From Candidatus Accumulibacter sp. UBA704 (GTDB lineage Bacteria; Pseudomonadota; Gammaproteobacteria; Burkholderiales; Rhodocyclaceae), in contig DBMG01000013.1 in assembly GCA_002304785.1 (NCBI GenBank), positions 30,881-94,880 of the forward strand: a stretch of DNA of 64,000 nucleotides. Reading direction: 5' to 3'. Positions 1 to 8,539 of this stretch are shown piece after piece. The notes under the pieces were generated by a model. The model saw nothing but the letters and a program-made list of their open reading frames with translations, was not told the origin of the DNA and made no database searches. A program made the translations under genes and the position numbers. How positions within the stretch are numbered: position 1 is the first letter of the stretch; each line of letters begins with the position of its first letter.

Positions 1-1
1 C

Positions 2-496
2 GCCGAAGAAATGATCGCCAAGTACGAAGAGTGGTGCAAGAAGTACCCGATCGTTTCGATCGAGGACGGTCTCGACCAGAACGACTGGGAAGGCTACGTC
101 AAGCTGACCAAGGCGCTCGGCAAGAAAGTCCAGATTGTTGGCGACGACTTCTTCGTTACCAACCCGACACGCCTGAAGAAGGGTATCGACATGGCGGCTG
201 CCAATTCGATCCTGATCAAGGTCAACCAGATCGGTACCGTGACGGAAACTCTGGATGCCATCAAGATGGCCCAGCAAGCGGGTTACGGGGTGATTTCCTC
301 GCACCGTTCCGGCGAAACCGAAGACTCGTTCATCGCCGACCTCGCCGTTGGCACGGGCGCTGGTCAGATCAAGACCGGCTCGATCTCCCGTACCGACCGC
401 ATCTGCAAGTACAACCAGCTGATCCGCATCGAGGAGCAACTCGGTGCCAAGGCCGTCTTCAAAGGTCTGAAGTCGATCAAGGGCGCTGGCTTCTGA
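2..496 (+). CDS. eno: Enolase, C-terminal part (5' end outside window)
   Basis: Converts 2-phosphoglycerate to phosphoenolpyruvate in glycolysis; cytosolic, Mg-dependent. The window opens inside the gene, so only the last 164 residues are seen. They include the SIEDGLDQNDW segment with the metal-binding Asp/Glu, QIVGDDFFVTN, the active-site Lys in ILIKVNQIGT, and the SHRSGETED loop. All of these are highly conserved in bacterial enolases. The protein ends in a basic GAGF tail and TGA. A Rho-independent terminator follows within 30 bases, so this is the last gene of its transcript. The identification is secure; the start is not in the window. Confidence 0.97.
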   Translation, partial: AEEMIAKYEEWCKKYPIVSIEDGLDQNDWEGYVKLTKALGKKVQIVGDDFFVTNPTRLKKGIDMAAANSILIKVNQIGTVTETLDAIKMAQQAGYGVISSHRSGETEDSFIADLAVGTGAGQIKTGSISRTDRICKYNQLIRIEEQLGAKAVFKGLKSIKGAGF

Positions 497-522
497 TAGC
501 AGATCGTCAGTAGAAAGACAGA

Positions 523-551
523 AGGGGCATCGTTTCGGATGCCCCTTTTTT
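523..551 (+). terminator. Rho-independent terminator of eno
   Basis: An 8-base perfect stem (AGGGGCAT / ATGCCCCT) with an 8-base loop is followed by seven T residues. It lies 27 bases past the eno stop codon. It also overlaps the 3' end of the opposite-strand dehydrogenase gene, so it may serve both convergent transcripts. Confidence 0.9.
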
Positions 552-1434
552 ACGTCCGCCGCTTGTCGAGTTCGGGGTCAAGCAGGACGCTGACATAGCG
601 TTCGCCGAGTCCGGCATCGACTGCCTGCTTGAAGATGTCGCGGATGTCATGGGCTAGCTGGCTCGGGCCGCGCGATGATTCGTCGGTCATTTCGCAGAAG
701 TAGCTGTAGTCCTTCAATGCATTGCGCAGCGAGAAGCGGCTTCCGTCATAGTTTCCGTCGAGTGCCGGCTTGACCATCTTCTCCAGCGTTCCGGAACGGG
801 CGGCGCCCGCTTCCATGACCGAATAGAGGGCCTTCCAGTCGACGCCGTTGTCGCGCGCGCGGCGATAGGCTTCGGCGAGCAGCGCGCCGGTTCCCTGCGT
901 GACGAAGTTGTTCAGCAGCTTCGCCTGGTGCCCGGTTCCGATTCCTCCGATCCGATGTACAACCTTCGAGTAGCAAGCGACGATTCTTCTGACCGCGTCG
1001 AAATCCTGGTCCTTGCAGCCGACCAGCGAACCGAGTTGTCCTGCGGCGGATTCGTTGGGTCCGCCCGTTACCGGGGCGTCGGCATAACGGATGCCCCGGT
1101 CTTCCAGCCAGGCGGCGACCTGTCGCGTGACTTTCGGGTTGGACGTGGTGGCATCGATCACCAGCTGGCCTGTGCGAAGTCCAGGCAACAGCCCTTCCAG
1201 CACACTGCGTACCGTATCGGCGTTGCTGACGCACAAGACGATGACGTCACTGTTTTCGGCGAGATGCGGCAAAGAGTCTGTTTCTCGCGCTCCCGACGCG
1301 ACAAGGTGGTCCACGCCGTCGCGATTGCGATGCACAAACACGGTGAGCGGATGCCCTGTCTTGAGCAAATGGGCAGCCATTCCGCGTCCCATCAGGCCGG
1401 CACCGATGAAACCAATCCTCTCTAATTCAGGCAT
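550..1434 (-). CDS. NAD(P)-dependent beta-hydroxyacid dehydrogenase family protein
   Basis: This 294-residue protein of the 3-hydroxyisobutyrate/6-phosphogluconate dehydrogenase-like family would oxidise a beta-hydroxyacid (or reduce a semialdehyde) using NAD(P). The N-terminal Rossmann signature GFIGAGLMGRGMA starts about residue 8. The substrate-binding stretch DAPVTGGP lies in the middle, and the catalytic Lys is in GTGHQAKLLNN. The start at 1434 is chosen because AAGGAG sits 8 bases upstream and the Rossmann fold then begins at once; an upstream in-frame start would add 28 residues of no recognisable sequence. The exact substrate (3-hydroxyisobutyrate, tartronate semialdehyde, glyoxylate/succinic semialdehyde) cannot be told. 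Confidence 0.85.
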   Translation of the reverse strand: MPELERIGFIGAGLMGRGMAAHLLKTGHPLTVFVHRNRDGVDHLVASGARETDSLPHLAENSDVIVLCVSNADTVRSVLEGLLPGLRTGQLVIDATTSNPKVTRQVAAWLEDRGIRYADAPVTGGPNESAAGQLGSLVGCKDQDFDAVRRIVACYSKVVHRIGGIGTGHQAKLLNNFVTQGTGALLAEAYRRARDNGVDWKALYSVMEAGAARSGTLEKMVKPALDGNYDGSRFSLRNALKDYSYFCEMTDESSRGPSQLAHDIRDIFKQAVDAGLGERYVSVLLDPELDKRRT

Positions 1435-1592
1435 TTCTGTTCTCCTTGTCCCAGATGTCGCATTGTGCCGGATCGTAACACGCGCAATGGCAGGGGGCAG
1501 CCAGCGGACCTTGCGCATGAGCCCTTGCTGGCCGATACTTTCCTCATCTTCAAGCGCTTGCGGAACGCATCGTTCCTGACCCGGAGTTGATC

Positions 1593-2297
1593 ATGAGGCC
1601 GTCTATGTCGAAACTGTTCGCCATTCTTGTCCTTGTGGCTACTGGCGCAACCGTGTCGGCTCAGGGCGTGTACGTGACGCCGGGTGCCAGCGGCCCGGTG
1701 TTTTCCGACAAGCCGCAGGCCGGTTCGAAGGAAGTGACGCTGAAACCGCTGAATGTCATTCCGCCCCCGCCCGAGACTTCTACGGGGGCAAAGGCTGCGC
1801 CGGACCAGAGAAACGCCCGGCACGAGCAGAATTCGGTTACCTCGGCCTACCGCAGCCTCACGATCGTTTCGCCGGAAAACAATGGCAGCGTGGCTGGCGA
1901 TTCGAACGTCTTCGAGGTCCGGCTGGCAGTTGATCCCCCCTTGTTGCTGGGCGACGGCCATGCCTTCGTGGTGCGCATCAACGGTCGTTTCGTCGAGCGC
2001 CGTTTTACCAGTACGGAATTCATTATTCCTCCGGAATTCTGGGTGGACGGCTATGTGCCGTCCAATCAGAGCATGCAGATTGACGCCAGTATCGTCGATG
2101 GCGTGGGTCAGGTCCTGATGCGCTCAACGCCAGTGGTCTTTCATACGCGCCAGCTTATTGGCCAGCCGGGATACTCGCCGGGCTATCCTGGATATTATCC
2201 ACCGCCTGTACGTCCGCCAAGGCCGGCCAGACTGCCAAGCCGACCGAATCCGCAGGAGAGAGCCCTTGAAGTGCCGGCGCCTGTCAATAAGAAGTGA
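1593..2297 (+). CDS. Secreted proline-rich protein with DUF4124-like N-terminus
   Basis: A 234-residue protein of unknown function. An N-terminal signal peptide (MSKLFAILVLVATGATVSAQG) predicts export to the periplasm. It is followed by a short VYVTPGASGPVFSDKP segment that resembles the DUF4124 pattern of beta/gammaproteobacterial periplasmic proteins (aromatic...FSDKP). The middle, from TIVSPENNGSV to about residue 175, looks like a beta-sandwich domain. The C-terminus is Pro/Tyr/Gly-rich. ATG at 1593 is preferred because CCGGAG lies 6 bases upstream; ATG at 1605 is possible. The gene stands alone between two minus-strand genes. Confidence 0.75.
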   Translation: MRPSMSKLFAILVLVATGATVSAQGVYVTPGASGPVFSDKPQAGSKEVTLKPLNVIPPPPETSTGAKAAPDQRNARHEQNSVTSAYRSLTIVSPENNGSVAGDSNVFEVRLAVDPPLLLGDGHAFVVRINGRFVERRFTSTEFIIPPEFWVDGYVPSNQSMQIDASIVDGVGQVLMRSTPVVFHTRQLIGQPGYSPGYPGYYPPPVRPPRPARLPSRPNPQERALEVPAPVNKK

Positions 2298-2321
2298 TCG
2301 ACACGTTTCGTCAGCAATCGG

Positions 2322-2882
2322 CTACGAAAAGCCTGGCAGCCAACCGGTCTGGTAGTGGCGTGTTACCGGTTCGAGCGTTCCTTGGAACAGTGCTTCGATT
2401 ACCGGGGTTTCCCGCCACGGCTCGTCCATGAAGAGCAGCCCGATTTCTTCGACCAGCCTGCCTTTCCAGTAGTGGCTGGAAACCTCGTCGAGCGTCGACA
2501 GATTGAGACTGTGCGGCAGGCGCAAATAGTCTAGCCAGCTGGAGTCATGGAACGAGACGACATAGGTGCCCTTGCTGCGTGCGGGAACCAGATGTTTGCC
2601 GAATACACGGGCCGGATGCTTGGCACGGAAGTTCTCGGCGTCGATGCGCGTGGCGAAGAGCAGGAGCGCGTGCAGGCGGCTTGGGAAATCCTGGAAAAGG
2701 CGTTGCCGGTAATACTCCAGATGGTACTCGGCGAAATAGTTCTGCACGGTGGTGAAATGGTCCTCTGGCAGCGACAGGCCGAACGGGTTTGTGCAGAGCA
2801 CGTCCCAGCCGGGGATTTCGGCGTCCGGATCAAGCCAGGCGTAGAGTTCCAGGGGGGCGGAGTCTTTGATCAGGTGGTCCAT
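2322..2882 (-). CDS. Conserved hypothetical protein, probable cotranscribed partner of the FeoB-like gene
   Basis: A 186-residue soluble protein without signal peptide or membrane helices, rich in aromatic residues (PGWDVLCTNPFGLSLPEDHF, DSSWLDYLRLP, DEPWRETPVIEALFQ). I do not recognise the family. ATG at 2882 starts 4 bases after the stop codon of the upstream feoB-like gene, so the two are very likely cotranscribed and translationally coupled. A GTG at 2900 would give six more residues and overlap feoB. The position behind an iron transporter suggests a role in metal uptake or in its control, but this rests on context only. Confidence 0.7.
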   Translation of the reverse strand: MDHLIKDSAPLELYAWLDPDAEIPGWDVLCTNPFGLSLPEDHFTTVQNYFAEYHLEYYRQRLFQDFPSRLHALLLFATRIDAENFRAKHPARVFGKHLVPARSKGTYVVSFHDSSWLDYLRLPHSLNLSTLDEVSSHYWKGRLVEEIGLLFMDEPWRETPVIEALFQGTLEPVTRHYQTGWLPGFS

Positions 2883-2886
2883 GGCG

Positions 2887-4950
2887 TCAGGAGATGGCAC
2901 GCGCGACTTCGAGCAGCAGACGGAGCGCCCCCGCCATGAGCAGGGCAGTGACGAGTGAGTTCGTTACGGAGAACCAAGCTTCTTTCTTGCCCAGGGTCTT
3001 GAGCATGACGGCAAACGTTGACAGGCAGGGTACATAGAACGTGAGGAAAACCAGGAAGGTGAATATCTGGACATGGTCAAGCAGTGGCGAGATTTCCAGC
3101 GTGCCCAGCGCCTGATAGATCATCAATAACGACAACTCCTTGCGCAACACCCCGAAAAGAATGGGCACACCCAGTGCGGCCGGAAGACCCAGCCACCACG
3201 AGGTGATCGGGACGAGCGCCGTATTGATGACGGCGTCGGCACCGAAGTGATTGAGCAGCGCCAGGACGATGCTGCCCAGTACAAGCAGTGGGGTGACGAT
3301 GGTGACGATGTCGCTCGTGCGTTCCCATGTCTTGCTCCACAACTTGTTCCAGCGCGGCAGCGAGTAGGGCGGTATGGCCAGCACCATCCCCGGGGCACTG
3401 TCGGCAAAACGGCGGGACAGCAGTTTTCCGAGTGCGGCAATGACCACGAGGGTGAGCATGAAAATGGCGAATACCCCGGGCCCACCGAGATACTTCCCAC
3501 CGATGGCCAGGATGATGGCCGAACGCGCCGAGCACGGGACGAAGGTGATCAGGGTAGCGGCGACGATTCTCTCGCGCCGCGACCCGGTCGCCGTGGCGGC
3601 GGATATTGCCGGGACATTGCATCCCAGTCCGATGAGGAACGGCACGGCTACGCCGCCGTGCAGGCCGACCCTGTGGAAGCCGCGATCGACCACGAAAGCG
3701 ACGCGGTGCATGACCCCGGACTCCTCCAGCGCAACGAGCAGCAGAACCAGCGGCAGCATATAGGGCGCAACGATACCGACCAGTCCAATCAGGCTGTCGG
3801 TTACCGCGCGTCCAACCACGCCTATCGTGGTTTCCGGTTGCCATTGCATGGCCCAGGCGGCCAGGCGTGCGGACGTCCATGAGTCGATCAGCGCGCTTGC
3901 CTCGAAGACGACCAGCAAAACCAGGGCGAAGATCAGCAGGCTGCCGAGTAATCCCCAGCGCGGGTGCAGAAACAGTTCATCCAGCCATCGCCGCCAGCCG
4001 TCGCCGGCGTCACTGCTGCGCGGACTGCTGACAGCCTCGAACAGCATCGCGGCGCGATGATGACGATCGGCATGCAACTCGTCCGGCAGGGGGCGCGGGA
4101 GGAGCTGCGTCGCTTCCTGCCGGGCTTGCGCGATTTCTGCCTGCAAGTCGGGGAAGTGCGTGGTCAGGGTCTTCAGGAAATAGTCGTCGTTCTCGGCCAG
4201 TTGGGAAAGCAGCAGGGCCCGCGGAATCCGGAATACGTCCTCGATTTCCGGGCGGGCGATGACGGCGTTTAGCGGCTGCAAGCTGTCGATGATATGTCGG
4301 GCGGGTGTCTGCGGTAGCGGGCAGGATTTTTCACGGGCTACCTTGAGAATAGTCTCAAACAGCGTCGCAATTCCCTTGCCCATGTGGGCAATGGTCGGGA
4401 CGACCGGCGTGCCGAGGCGTTCGCTGAGCGTCTGGACGTTGACGTAGATCCCCTTCTTGCGCGCTTCATCGACCCGGTTGAGCGCGACGACCAGCGGCCG
4501 TCCGAAGAGGTTCAGTTCCAGCGTCAGTTCGAGATCCCGCTCTAGCGCCGTGGCGTCAACTACCTGGACCAGAACGTCCGGGGCGGGGAAATCCGGATGC
4601 TCTTCTGCGGCAAGCGGCAGCGAAGCGAGGGGCCAGCGATCACCCCACAGGAGGTACATGAGCACGACCTGGTCGTGCTCGCTCAGATGATGCAGCGAGT
4701 CGATCGAAGGCAGGTCGACCAGCGAGATCTGTTCAAGACCGACGTCGACGACACACTCCTGGTAGGCGCCCCCGATGCCCGCCAACCGTTCATGCGACAC
4801 GACAGGGCTGGCGGCGTCGGCGAAGATCGTGCTCTTTCCGGCGCCGAAGCGCCCGATCAACGCCACGCGGGGACGTCGATGGCCCCGCAGCAGGGGGCCG
4901 CGCAGCGGAATTGTAGCCGTGGCGGGGGAGGCTTTCCCGTTTTCAGTCAT
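2887..4950 (-). CDS. feoB: FeoB-family ferrous iron transporter-like protein with degenerate G domain
   Basis: A 687-residue inner-membrane protein with an N-terminal GTPase-like domain and about eight to ten C-terminal hydrophobic segments of the Gate/FeoB_C type (GLGCNVPAISAATATGSRRER is diagnostic). FeoB imports Fe(II). The P-loop GRFGAGKST is near residue 33. G3 reads DLPS instead of DLPG, G4 reads NRVD instead of NKxD, and the usual G5 SA(R/K) is replaced by TIAHMGKG. No feoA precedes it, and it is shorter than classical FeoB (about 770 residues). It may therefore be a specialised FeoB paralogue with altered nucleotide use. The following gene starts 4 bases after its stop. Confidence 0.85.
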   Translation of the reverse strand: MTENGKASPATATIPLRGPLLRGHRRPRVALIGRFGAGKSTIFADAASPVVSHERLAGIGGAYQECVVDVGLEQISLVDLPSIDSLHHLSEHDQVVLMYLLWGDRWPLASLPLAAEEHPDFPAPDVLVQVVDATALERDLELTLELNLFGRPLVVALNRVDEARKKGIYVNVQTLSERLGTPVVPTIAHMGKGIATLFETILKVAREKSCPLPQTPARHIIDSLQPLNAVIARPEIEDVFRIPRALLLSQLAENDDYFLKTLTTHFPDLQAEIAQARQEATQLLPRPLPDELHADRHHRAAMLFEAVSSPRSSDAGDGWRRWLDELFLHPRWGLLGSLLIFALVLLVVFEASALIDSWTSARLAAWAMQWQPETTIGVVGRAVTDSLIGLVGIVAPYMLPLVLLLVALEESGVMHRVAFVVDRGFHRVGLHGGVAVPFLIGLGCNVPAISAATATGSRRERIVAATLITFVPCSARSAIILAIGGKYLGGPGVFAIFMLTLVVIAALGKLLSRRFADSAPGMVLAIPPYSLPRWNKLWSKTWERTSDIVTIVTPLLVLGSIVLALLNHFGADAVINTALVPITSWWLGLPAALGVPILFGVLRKELSLLMIYQALGTLEISPLLDHVQIFTFLVFLTFYVPCLSTFAVMLKTLGKKEAWFSVTNSLVTALLMAGALRLLLEVARAIS

Positions 4951-5017
4951 CGATCAACCCAGAAGGACCAAGGGGGGCGGTCGCACACCGGAATACGGAC
5001 CGGGGCGGCCAATTTAA

Positions 5018-5029
5018 CACCAATTGGTG
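5018..5029. promoter_or_regulatory. 12-base palindrome between feoB-like and tonB-like genes
   Basis: CACCAATTGGTG is a perfect palindrome 68 bases upstream of the feoB-like start and 141 bases upstream of the tonB-like start. It could be an operator for a dimeric regulator. It does not resemble a Fur box (GATAAT repeats). Assignment is speculative. Confidence 0.25.
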
Positions 5030-5169
5030 GGCAGGCAAAACCCCGGCCTGCTTGCCTTTCCATGTCCCGGCGACGGTTCTGGGCGTGGCTCTCACAGGCG
5101 TTTGTGACGTAAGATCGCAGGCTTCGCGCCGTTTTCATTCCGCTTTTCCGCGTTCGTTTTTTGCCGCCC

Positions 5170-5922
5170 ATGCCTTTTCTTTCCGACCGCGCCCTGCTGA
5201 AGGCGCTGCTCGTTTCACTGTCGGCGCATGCCCTCCTGCTGCTGGAGGTGGCCCCGCTTTTGCCAGTGACGCCGGAGGCACCTCGGGCGGCCATTTCGGT
5301 CTCGATGCAACGCGCTGGACGCGGAGCGCCCCTGCCTCCTGTCCGAGAGCCGGAACCCAAGGCGGCGGAAAAGCCGGCAGTTCCGAAAATTCCAGAGAAA
5401 AACAAAGCCGCGAAGGTTCTTGCCGTTCGCGAGCAGCCGTCCAGCACCATAGTAGTCCCTCCTCCATCTGTTCTGGCCGAGGATCAGGATGCCGTTGCGG
5501 CGCCGACGGCGTCTGTGCCGGCCAAGGGCTCTGCGTCGGGCACTGCCGGCCGATCGCTGGCCGTCGATGTCCAGAAGTCCGGGGCGGGTGTTCAGCCCCC
5601 CGGGCAGGAAGGCCTCAGCGCCGACGAAGTCCGCCAATACCGGACTTCACTGGCGATCAGCGCCAAGCGCTTCAAGCGCTATCCAGCGTTGGCGCGGGAA
5701 CGGGAGTGGGAGGGCCGTGTCGAGATTGCCCTCGATTTCCGGCGCTTGCGCCCTGTGCCGGAGCTTTCGGTCGCCAGTTCAAGCGGAAAGAAGATTCTGG
5801 ACGATCAAGCTCTGGAGATGATCCTTCAGGCGACGCGCGTGACCGATTTGCCTGCAAGCCTCAGAGATCGCGATTTTCAAGTACTCGTGCCGATCATCTT
5901 TAACCTGAACGACGAGCGTTGA
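5170..5922 (+). CDS. TonB-family energy-transducing protein
   Basis: A 250-residue protein with one N-terminal membrane helix (about residues 8-30, ALLKALLVSLSAHALLLLEVAPLL). A long Pro/Ala/Lys/Glu-rich periplasmic spacer follows, then a C-terminal TonB-like domain (YPALAREREWEGRVEIALDF, LDDQALEMILQA). Such proteins transmit proton-motive force from ExbB/ExbD to outer-membrane receptors. No exbB, exbD or receptor gene is adjacent, so it is an orphan TonB paralogue. ATG at 5170 is used; a TTG nine bases upstream is possible. No strong ribosome-binding site is visible. Confidence 0.8.
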   Translation: MPFLSDRALLKALLVSLSAHALLLLEVAPLLPVTPEAPRAAISVSMQRAGRGAPLPPVREPEPKAAEKPAVPKIPEKNKAAKVLAVREQPSSTIVVPPPSVLAEDQDAVAAPTASVPAKGSASGTAGRSLAVDVQKSGAGVQPPGQEGLSADEVRQYRTSLAISAKRFKRYPALAREREWEGRVEIALDFRRLRPVPELSVASSSGKKILDDQALEMILQATRVTDLPASLRDRDFQVLVPIIFNLNDER

Positions 5923-5924
5923 GC

Positions 5925-6458
5925 TTACGGCGGCGGCAATGCGGTCTCGTGAAACTCGAAGTTGCCTGCACGGCGATCGCTGAAATAGGCCTCGAGGCAC
6001 AAAGCGACGCTGCTGAAGGCTAGTTCGTCCCAAGGAATCTGGCTTTCCGTGAAAAGCATCGTCTCCAGGCTTTCCTCGCCGGCGCCGAAATCAGCATCGA
6101 GCATCTGACCGCGGTAAAAGAGGTGCACCTGGCTGATGTGCGGAATGTTGACCAGGGCAAAGAGCTGCTCGATCCTTACTCGCGCGCACGCTTCCTCGAA
6201 TGTCTCGCGCAAGGCCGCCTCGACGGTCGATTCGCCGTTCTCCATGAAGCCTGCGGGCAGTGTCCACAGCCCGTAGCGAGGCTCGATGGCGCGCCGGCAG
6301 AGCAGAATGCGGTCTTGCCATTCGGCGATGCAGCCGATGATCAGTTTCGGATTCAGGTAGTGAATCTCACCGCATTGCGGGCAGACGTGCCGCAGGTGCG
6401 AATCACCCTCGGGAATACGCAGTTCGACCTTGGCCCCGCATTGGGTGCAATAGTTCAT
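5925..6458 (-). CDS. NUDIX hydrolase with N-terminal zinc ribbon
   Basis: A 177-residue protein that would cleave a nucleoside diphosphate linked to another moiety (for example ADP-ribose or NADH). It starts with a four-Cys zinc ribbon (CTQCG at residues 4-8 and CPQCG near 27). The Nudix box follows around residues 70-93: GFMENGE, then RETFEEACA. The core REx2EE is intact, but the final Gly of the consensus EExGU is Cys here. It converges on the tonB-like gene with a 2-base gap. Close relatives are commonly annotated as ADP-ribose pyrophosphatases; the substrate is not shown by sequence. Confidence 0.88.
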   Translation of the reverse strand: MNYCTQCGAKVELRIPEGDSHLRHVCPQCGEIHYLNPKLIIGCIAEWQDRILLCRRAIEPRYGLWTLPAGFMENGESTVEAALRETFEEACARVRIEQLFALVNIPHISQVHLFYRGQMLDADFGAGEESLETMLFTESQIPWDELAFSSVALCLEAYFSDRRAGNFEFHETALPPP

Positions 6459-6557
6459 GTCCGGATATCTTCGCTCTTTGCGGCGATTCTAGCCGATTCG
6501 CTGGCAGAGTGTTTTCGCGGGAGCGGGACAACGAAACGGCATGCCATCCTTTTTTAT

Positions 6558-6585
6558 TTGCCGTCGAAGGCCATCCCGCTACAAT
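6558..6585 (+). promoter_or_regulatory. Candidate sigma-70 promoter for motAB
   Basis: TTGCCG (6558-6563) and TACAAT (6580-6585) are separated by 16 bases and lie 54 bases upstream of motA. No sigma-28 or correctly spaced sigma-54 site is seen in this gap, so motAB may be transcribed by the housekeeping sigma factor. Confidence 0.4.
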
Positions 6586-6638
6586 ATCAGCGGAAAGCGG
6601 AATTCATGGTCATGCATGGCATGGCTCAGGGGGATTGA

Positions 6639-7496
6639 ATGTTTCTCATCGTTGGCTACGTCATCATCCTGGCGGCGTCTGTCGGGACGTACTCGGTTCA
6701 CGGCAGTCTGGCTGCCTTGTGGGTGCCGCTGGAGTATCTGGCCATCGTCGGTCTGACGATCGGCGGGTTTGTGGCCGGAAACGATATCAAGGTCATCAAG
6801 GCGACCATCGGAGCGCTGCCGAGTATCTTCAAAGGGGCAAAATACAACAAGGCCGCCTACGTTGATCTGCTGGCCATGCTTTTCGAGGTGCTGGCGAAAG
6901 TCCGCAAGGAAGGCTTGATGTCGATCGAGAACGACGTCGAGAACCCCCATGAAAGTCCGATTTTCGGCAAATATCCTTCGATCTCTCACGATCACCACGT
7001 GATGGAATTCATCACCGACTACCTGCGGATGATGGTAGGGGGCAACCTGAACGCGCTGGAAATCGAAAACCTGATGGACATGGAGATCGAAACGCATCAC
7101 CACGAGGTGGAAGTTCCCGGGCACGTGATGGCCAAGACCGGCGACGCGACACCAGCGTTCGGTATCGTCGTGGCAGTCATGGGGGTGGTGAACGTCATGG
7201 GTTCGGTGGGTGAGCCGCCCGCCGTCCTGGGCAAGATGATCGGCGGCGCTCTTGTCGGAACATTTTTGGGTATTCTGATCTCCTATGGCTTTGTTCAGCC
7301 GATTGCATCATTGCTGGAACAAAAGGCACATGAAGGATCCAAGATCTACCAGGTGATCAAGGTCGTACTGCTGGCGTCGATGTCGGGCTATGCCCCGCAG
7401 GTGGCCGTCGAGTTCGGGCGCAAGGTGCTCTTTTCCACCGACCGTCCGACGTTTACCGAGCTCGAGGAAGAACTCAAGGCGCGCAAGGGCAAGTAG
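6639..7496 (+). CDS. motA: Flagellar motor stator protein MotA
   Basis: With MotB forms the inner-membrane proton channel that powers flagellar rotation. At 285 residues it is the usual size of proton-type MotA. Two hydrophobic segments lie at residues 1-55. A large cytoplasmic loop (TIGALPSIFKG...KVRKEGLMSIENDVENP) carries the charged residues that contact FliG. The last two helices are at about 170-225 (MAKTGDATPAFGIVVAVMG, ALVGTFLGILISYGFVQPIA). The ribosome-binding site AGGGGGAT is 5 bases upstream. motB follows after 27 bases. A second stator pair (motC/motD) is encoded at 21725-23260. Confidence 0.96.
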   Translation: MFLIVGYVIILAASVGTYSVHGSLAALWVPLEYLAIVGLTIGGFVAGNDIKVIKATIGALPSIFKGAKYNKAAYVDLLAMLFEVLAKVRKEGLMSIENDVENPHESPIFGKYPSISHDHHVMEFITDYLRMMVGGNLNALEIENLMDMEIETHHHEVEVPGHVMAKTGDATPAFGIVVAVMGVVNVMGSVGEPPAVLGKMIGGALVGTFLGILISYGFVQPIASLLEQKAHEGSKIYQVIKVVLLASMSGYAPQVAVEFGRKVLFSTDRPTFTELEEELKARKGK

Positions 7497-7523
7497 CCCC
7501 TGCTTGCAGAGCGAGGTTACTGA

Positions 7524-8486
7524 ATGAGCGAAGATCTCCGTCCGATCGTCATCAAGCGCATCAAGAAAGGTGGCGCGGCTCACCACGGAGGGGCGTGGAA
7601 GATCGCTTACGCCGACTTTGTGACGGCAATGATGGCCTTCTTCCTGCTGATGTGGCTCCTGGGGTCAACGGCGAACGGAGACTTGAAGGGTATCGCCGAT
7701 TACTTCCAGAACCCGCTGAAGGTCAGCATGTCCGGAGGTTCTGGAGCCGGTGACGCGACCAGCATCCTGAAGGGAGGGGGCAAGAGTCTCACGAGCACTT
7801 CTGGTCAGGTTAAGGACGGCGATGTCGAAGCCGCCCAGAGGAAGAAACTTCCGAACACGCGGGATGCCAAGACCGAGGATTTGCGCAAGGAGTTCGAACG
7901 CCGGGAAAAACTGTCGCTCAACGAGCTCAAGGGGAATATTGAAAAACTGATAGAGGCCAATTCCATGCTCCGTCAGTTCAAGAACCAGTTGCTGATGGAC
8001 GTGACCAGCGAAGGCTTGCGCATTCAGATCATTGACGAGAAGAACCGCCCGATGTTCGATTCCAGCAGCGCCGAACTCAAACCCTATTCGAAAGTGATCC
8101 TGAGAGAAATCGGCAAGGCGCTGAATTCCGTTCCGAACAAGGTCAGTTTTTCGGGGCATACCGATGCGGCACAGTTTGGTGGTGGCGAAAAGGGTTTTTC
8201 CAATTGGGAACTGTCGGCAAATCGGGCGAATGCGTCGCGTCGGGAAATGATCGCTGGCGGCATGGACGAAAACAAAGTGTTGCGGGTCGTTGGCCTGTCT
8301 TCCACCGTGCTGTTCGACAAGAATGACCCGTTGAGTCCGTCCAATCGGCGAATCAATATTGTCGTTCTGAATAAGCGCACCGAAGAGGCAATGTTGCTGG
8401 AGGATGGGAGCGCTACGGTGACTGTGGACGGTCAGACCGAACCGGATGTCCTGTCCTCACCGGAAAAGCCGAGAAACGGGACGTGA
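7524..8486 (+). CDS. motB: Flagellar motor stator protein MotB
   Basis: Peptidoglycan-anchored stator partner of MotA (320 residues). The N-terminal cytoplasmic segment (IKKGGAAHHGGAWK) leads into a single helix with the proton-carrying Asp in YADFVTAMMAFF (Asp31). A plug/linker region follows. The C-terminal OmpA-like peptidoglycan-binding domain runs from about residue 150 to 275, with FSGHTD, NWELSANRA and NRRINIVVL. It is translationally close to motA and followed 53 bases later by cheR. Confidence 0.96.
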   Translation: MSEDLRPIVIKRIKKGGAAHHGGAWKIAYADFVTAMMAFFLLMWLLGSTANGDLKGIADYFQNPLKVSMSGGSGAGDATSILKGGGKSLTSTSGQVKDGDVEAAQRKKLPNTRDAKTEDLRKEFERREKLSLNELKGNIEKLIEANSMLRQFKNQLLMDVTSEGLRIQIIDEKNRPMFDSSSAELKPYSKVILREIGKALNSVPNKVSFSGHTDAAQFGGGEKGFSNWELSANRANASRREMIAGGMDENKVLRVVGLSSTVLFDKNDPLSPSNRRINIVVLNKRTEEAMLLEDGSATVTVDGQTEPDVLSSPEKPRNGT

Positions 8487-8539
8487 ACCAGCCGATGCAA
8501 GGCGTATTGGCCGCGCGAAGGCGACAATCGAGGTGATTC

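Noticed and set aside
6498..6513. Sigma-54-like sequence upstream of motA (CTGGCAGAGTGTTTTCGC)
   Set aside because: GG and GC are separated by 12 bases instead of 10, which does not allow -24/-12 recognition.
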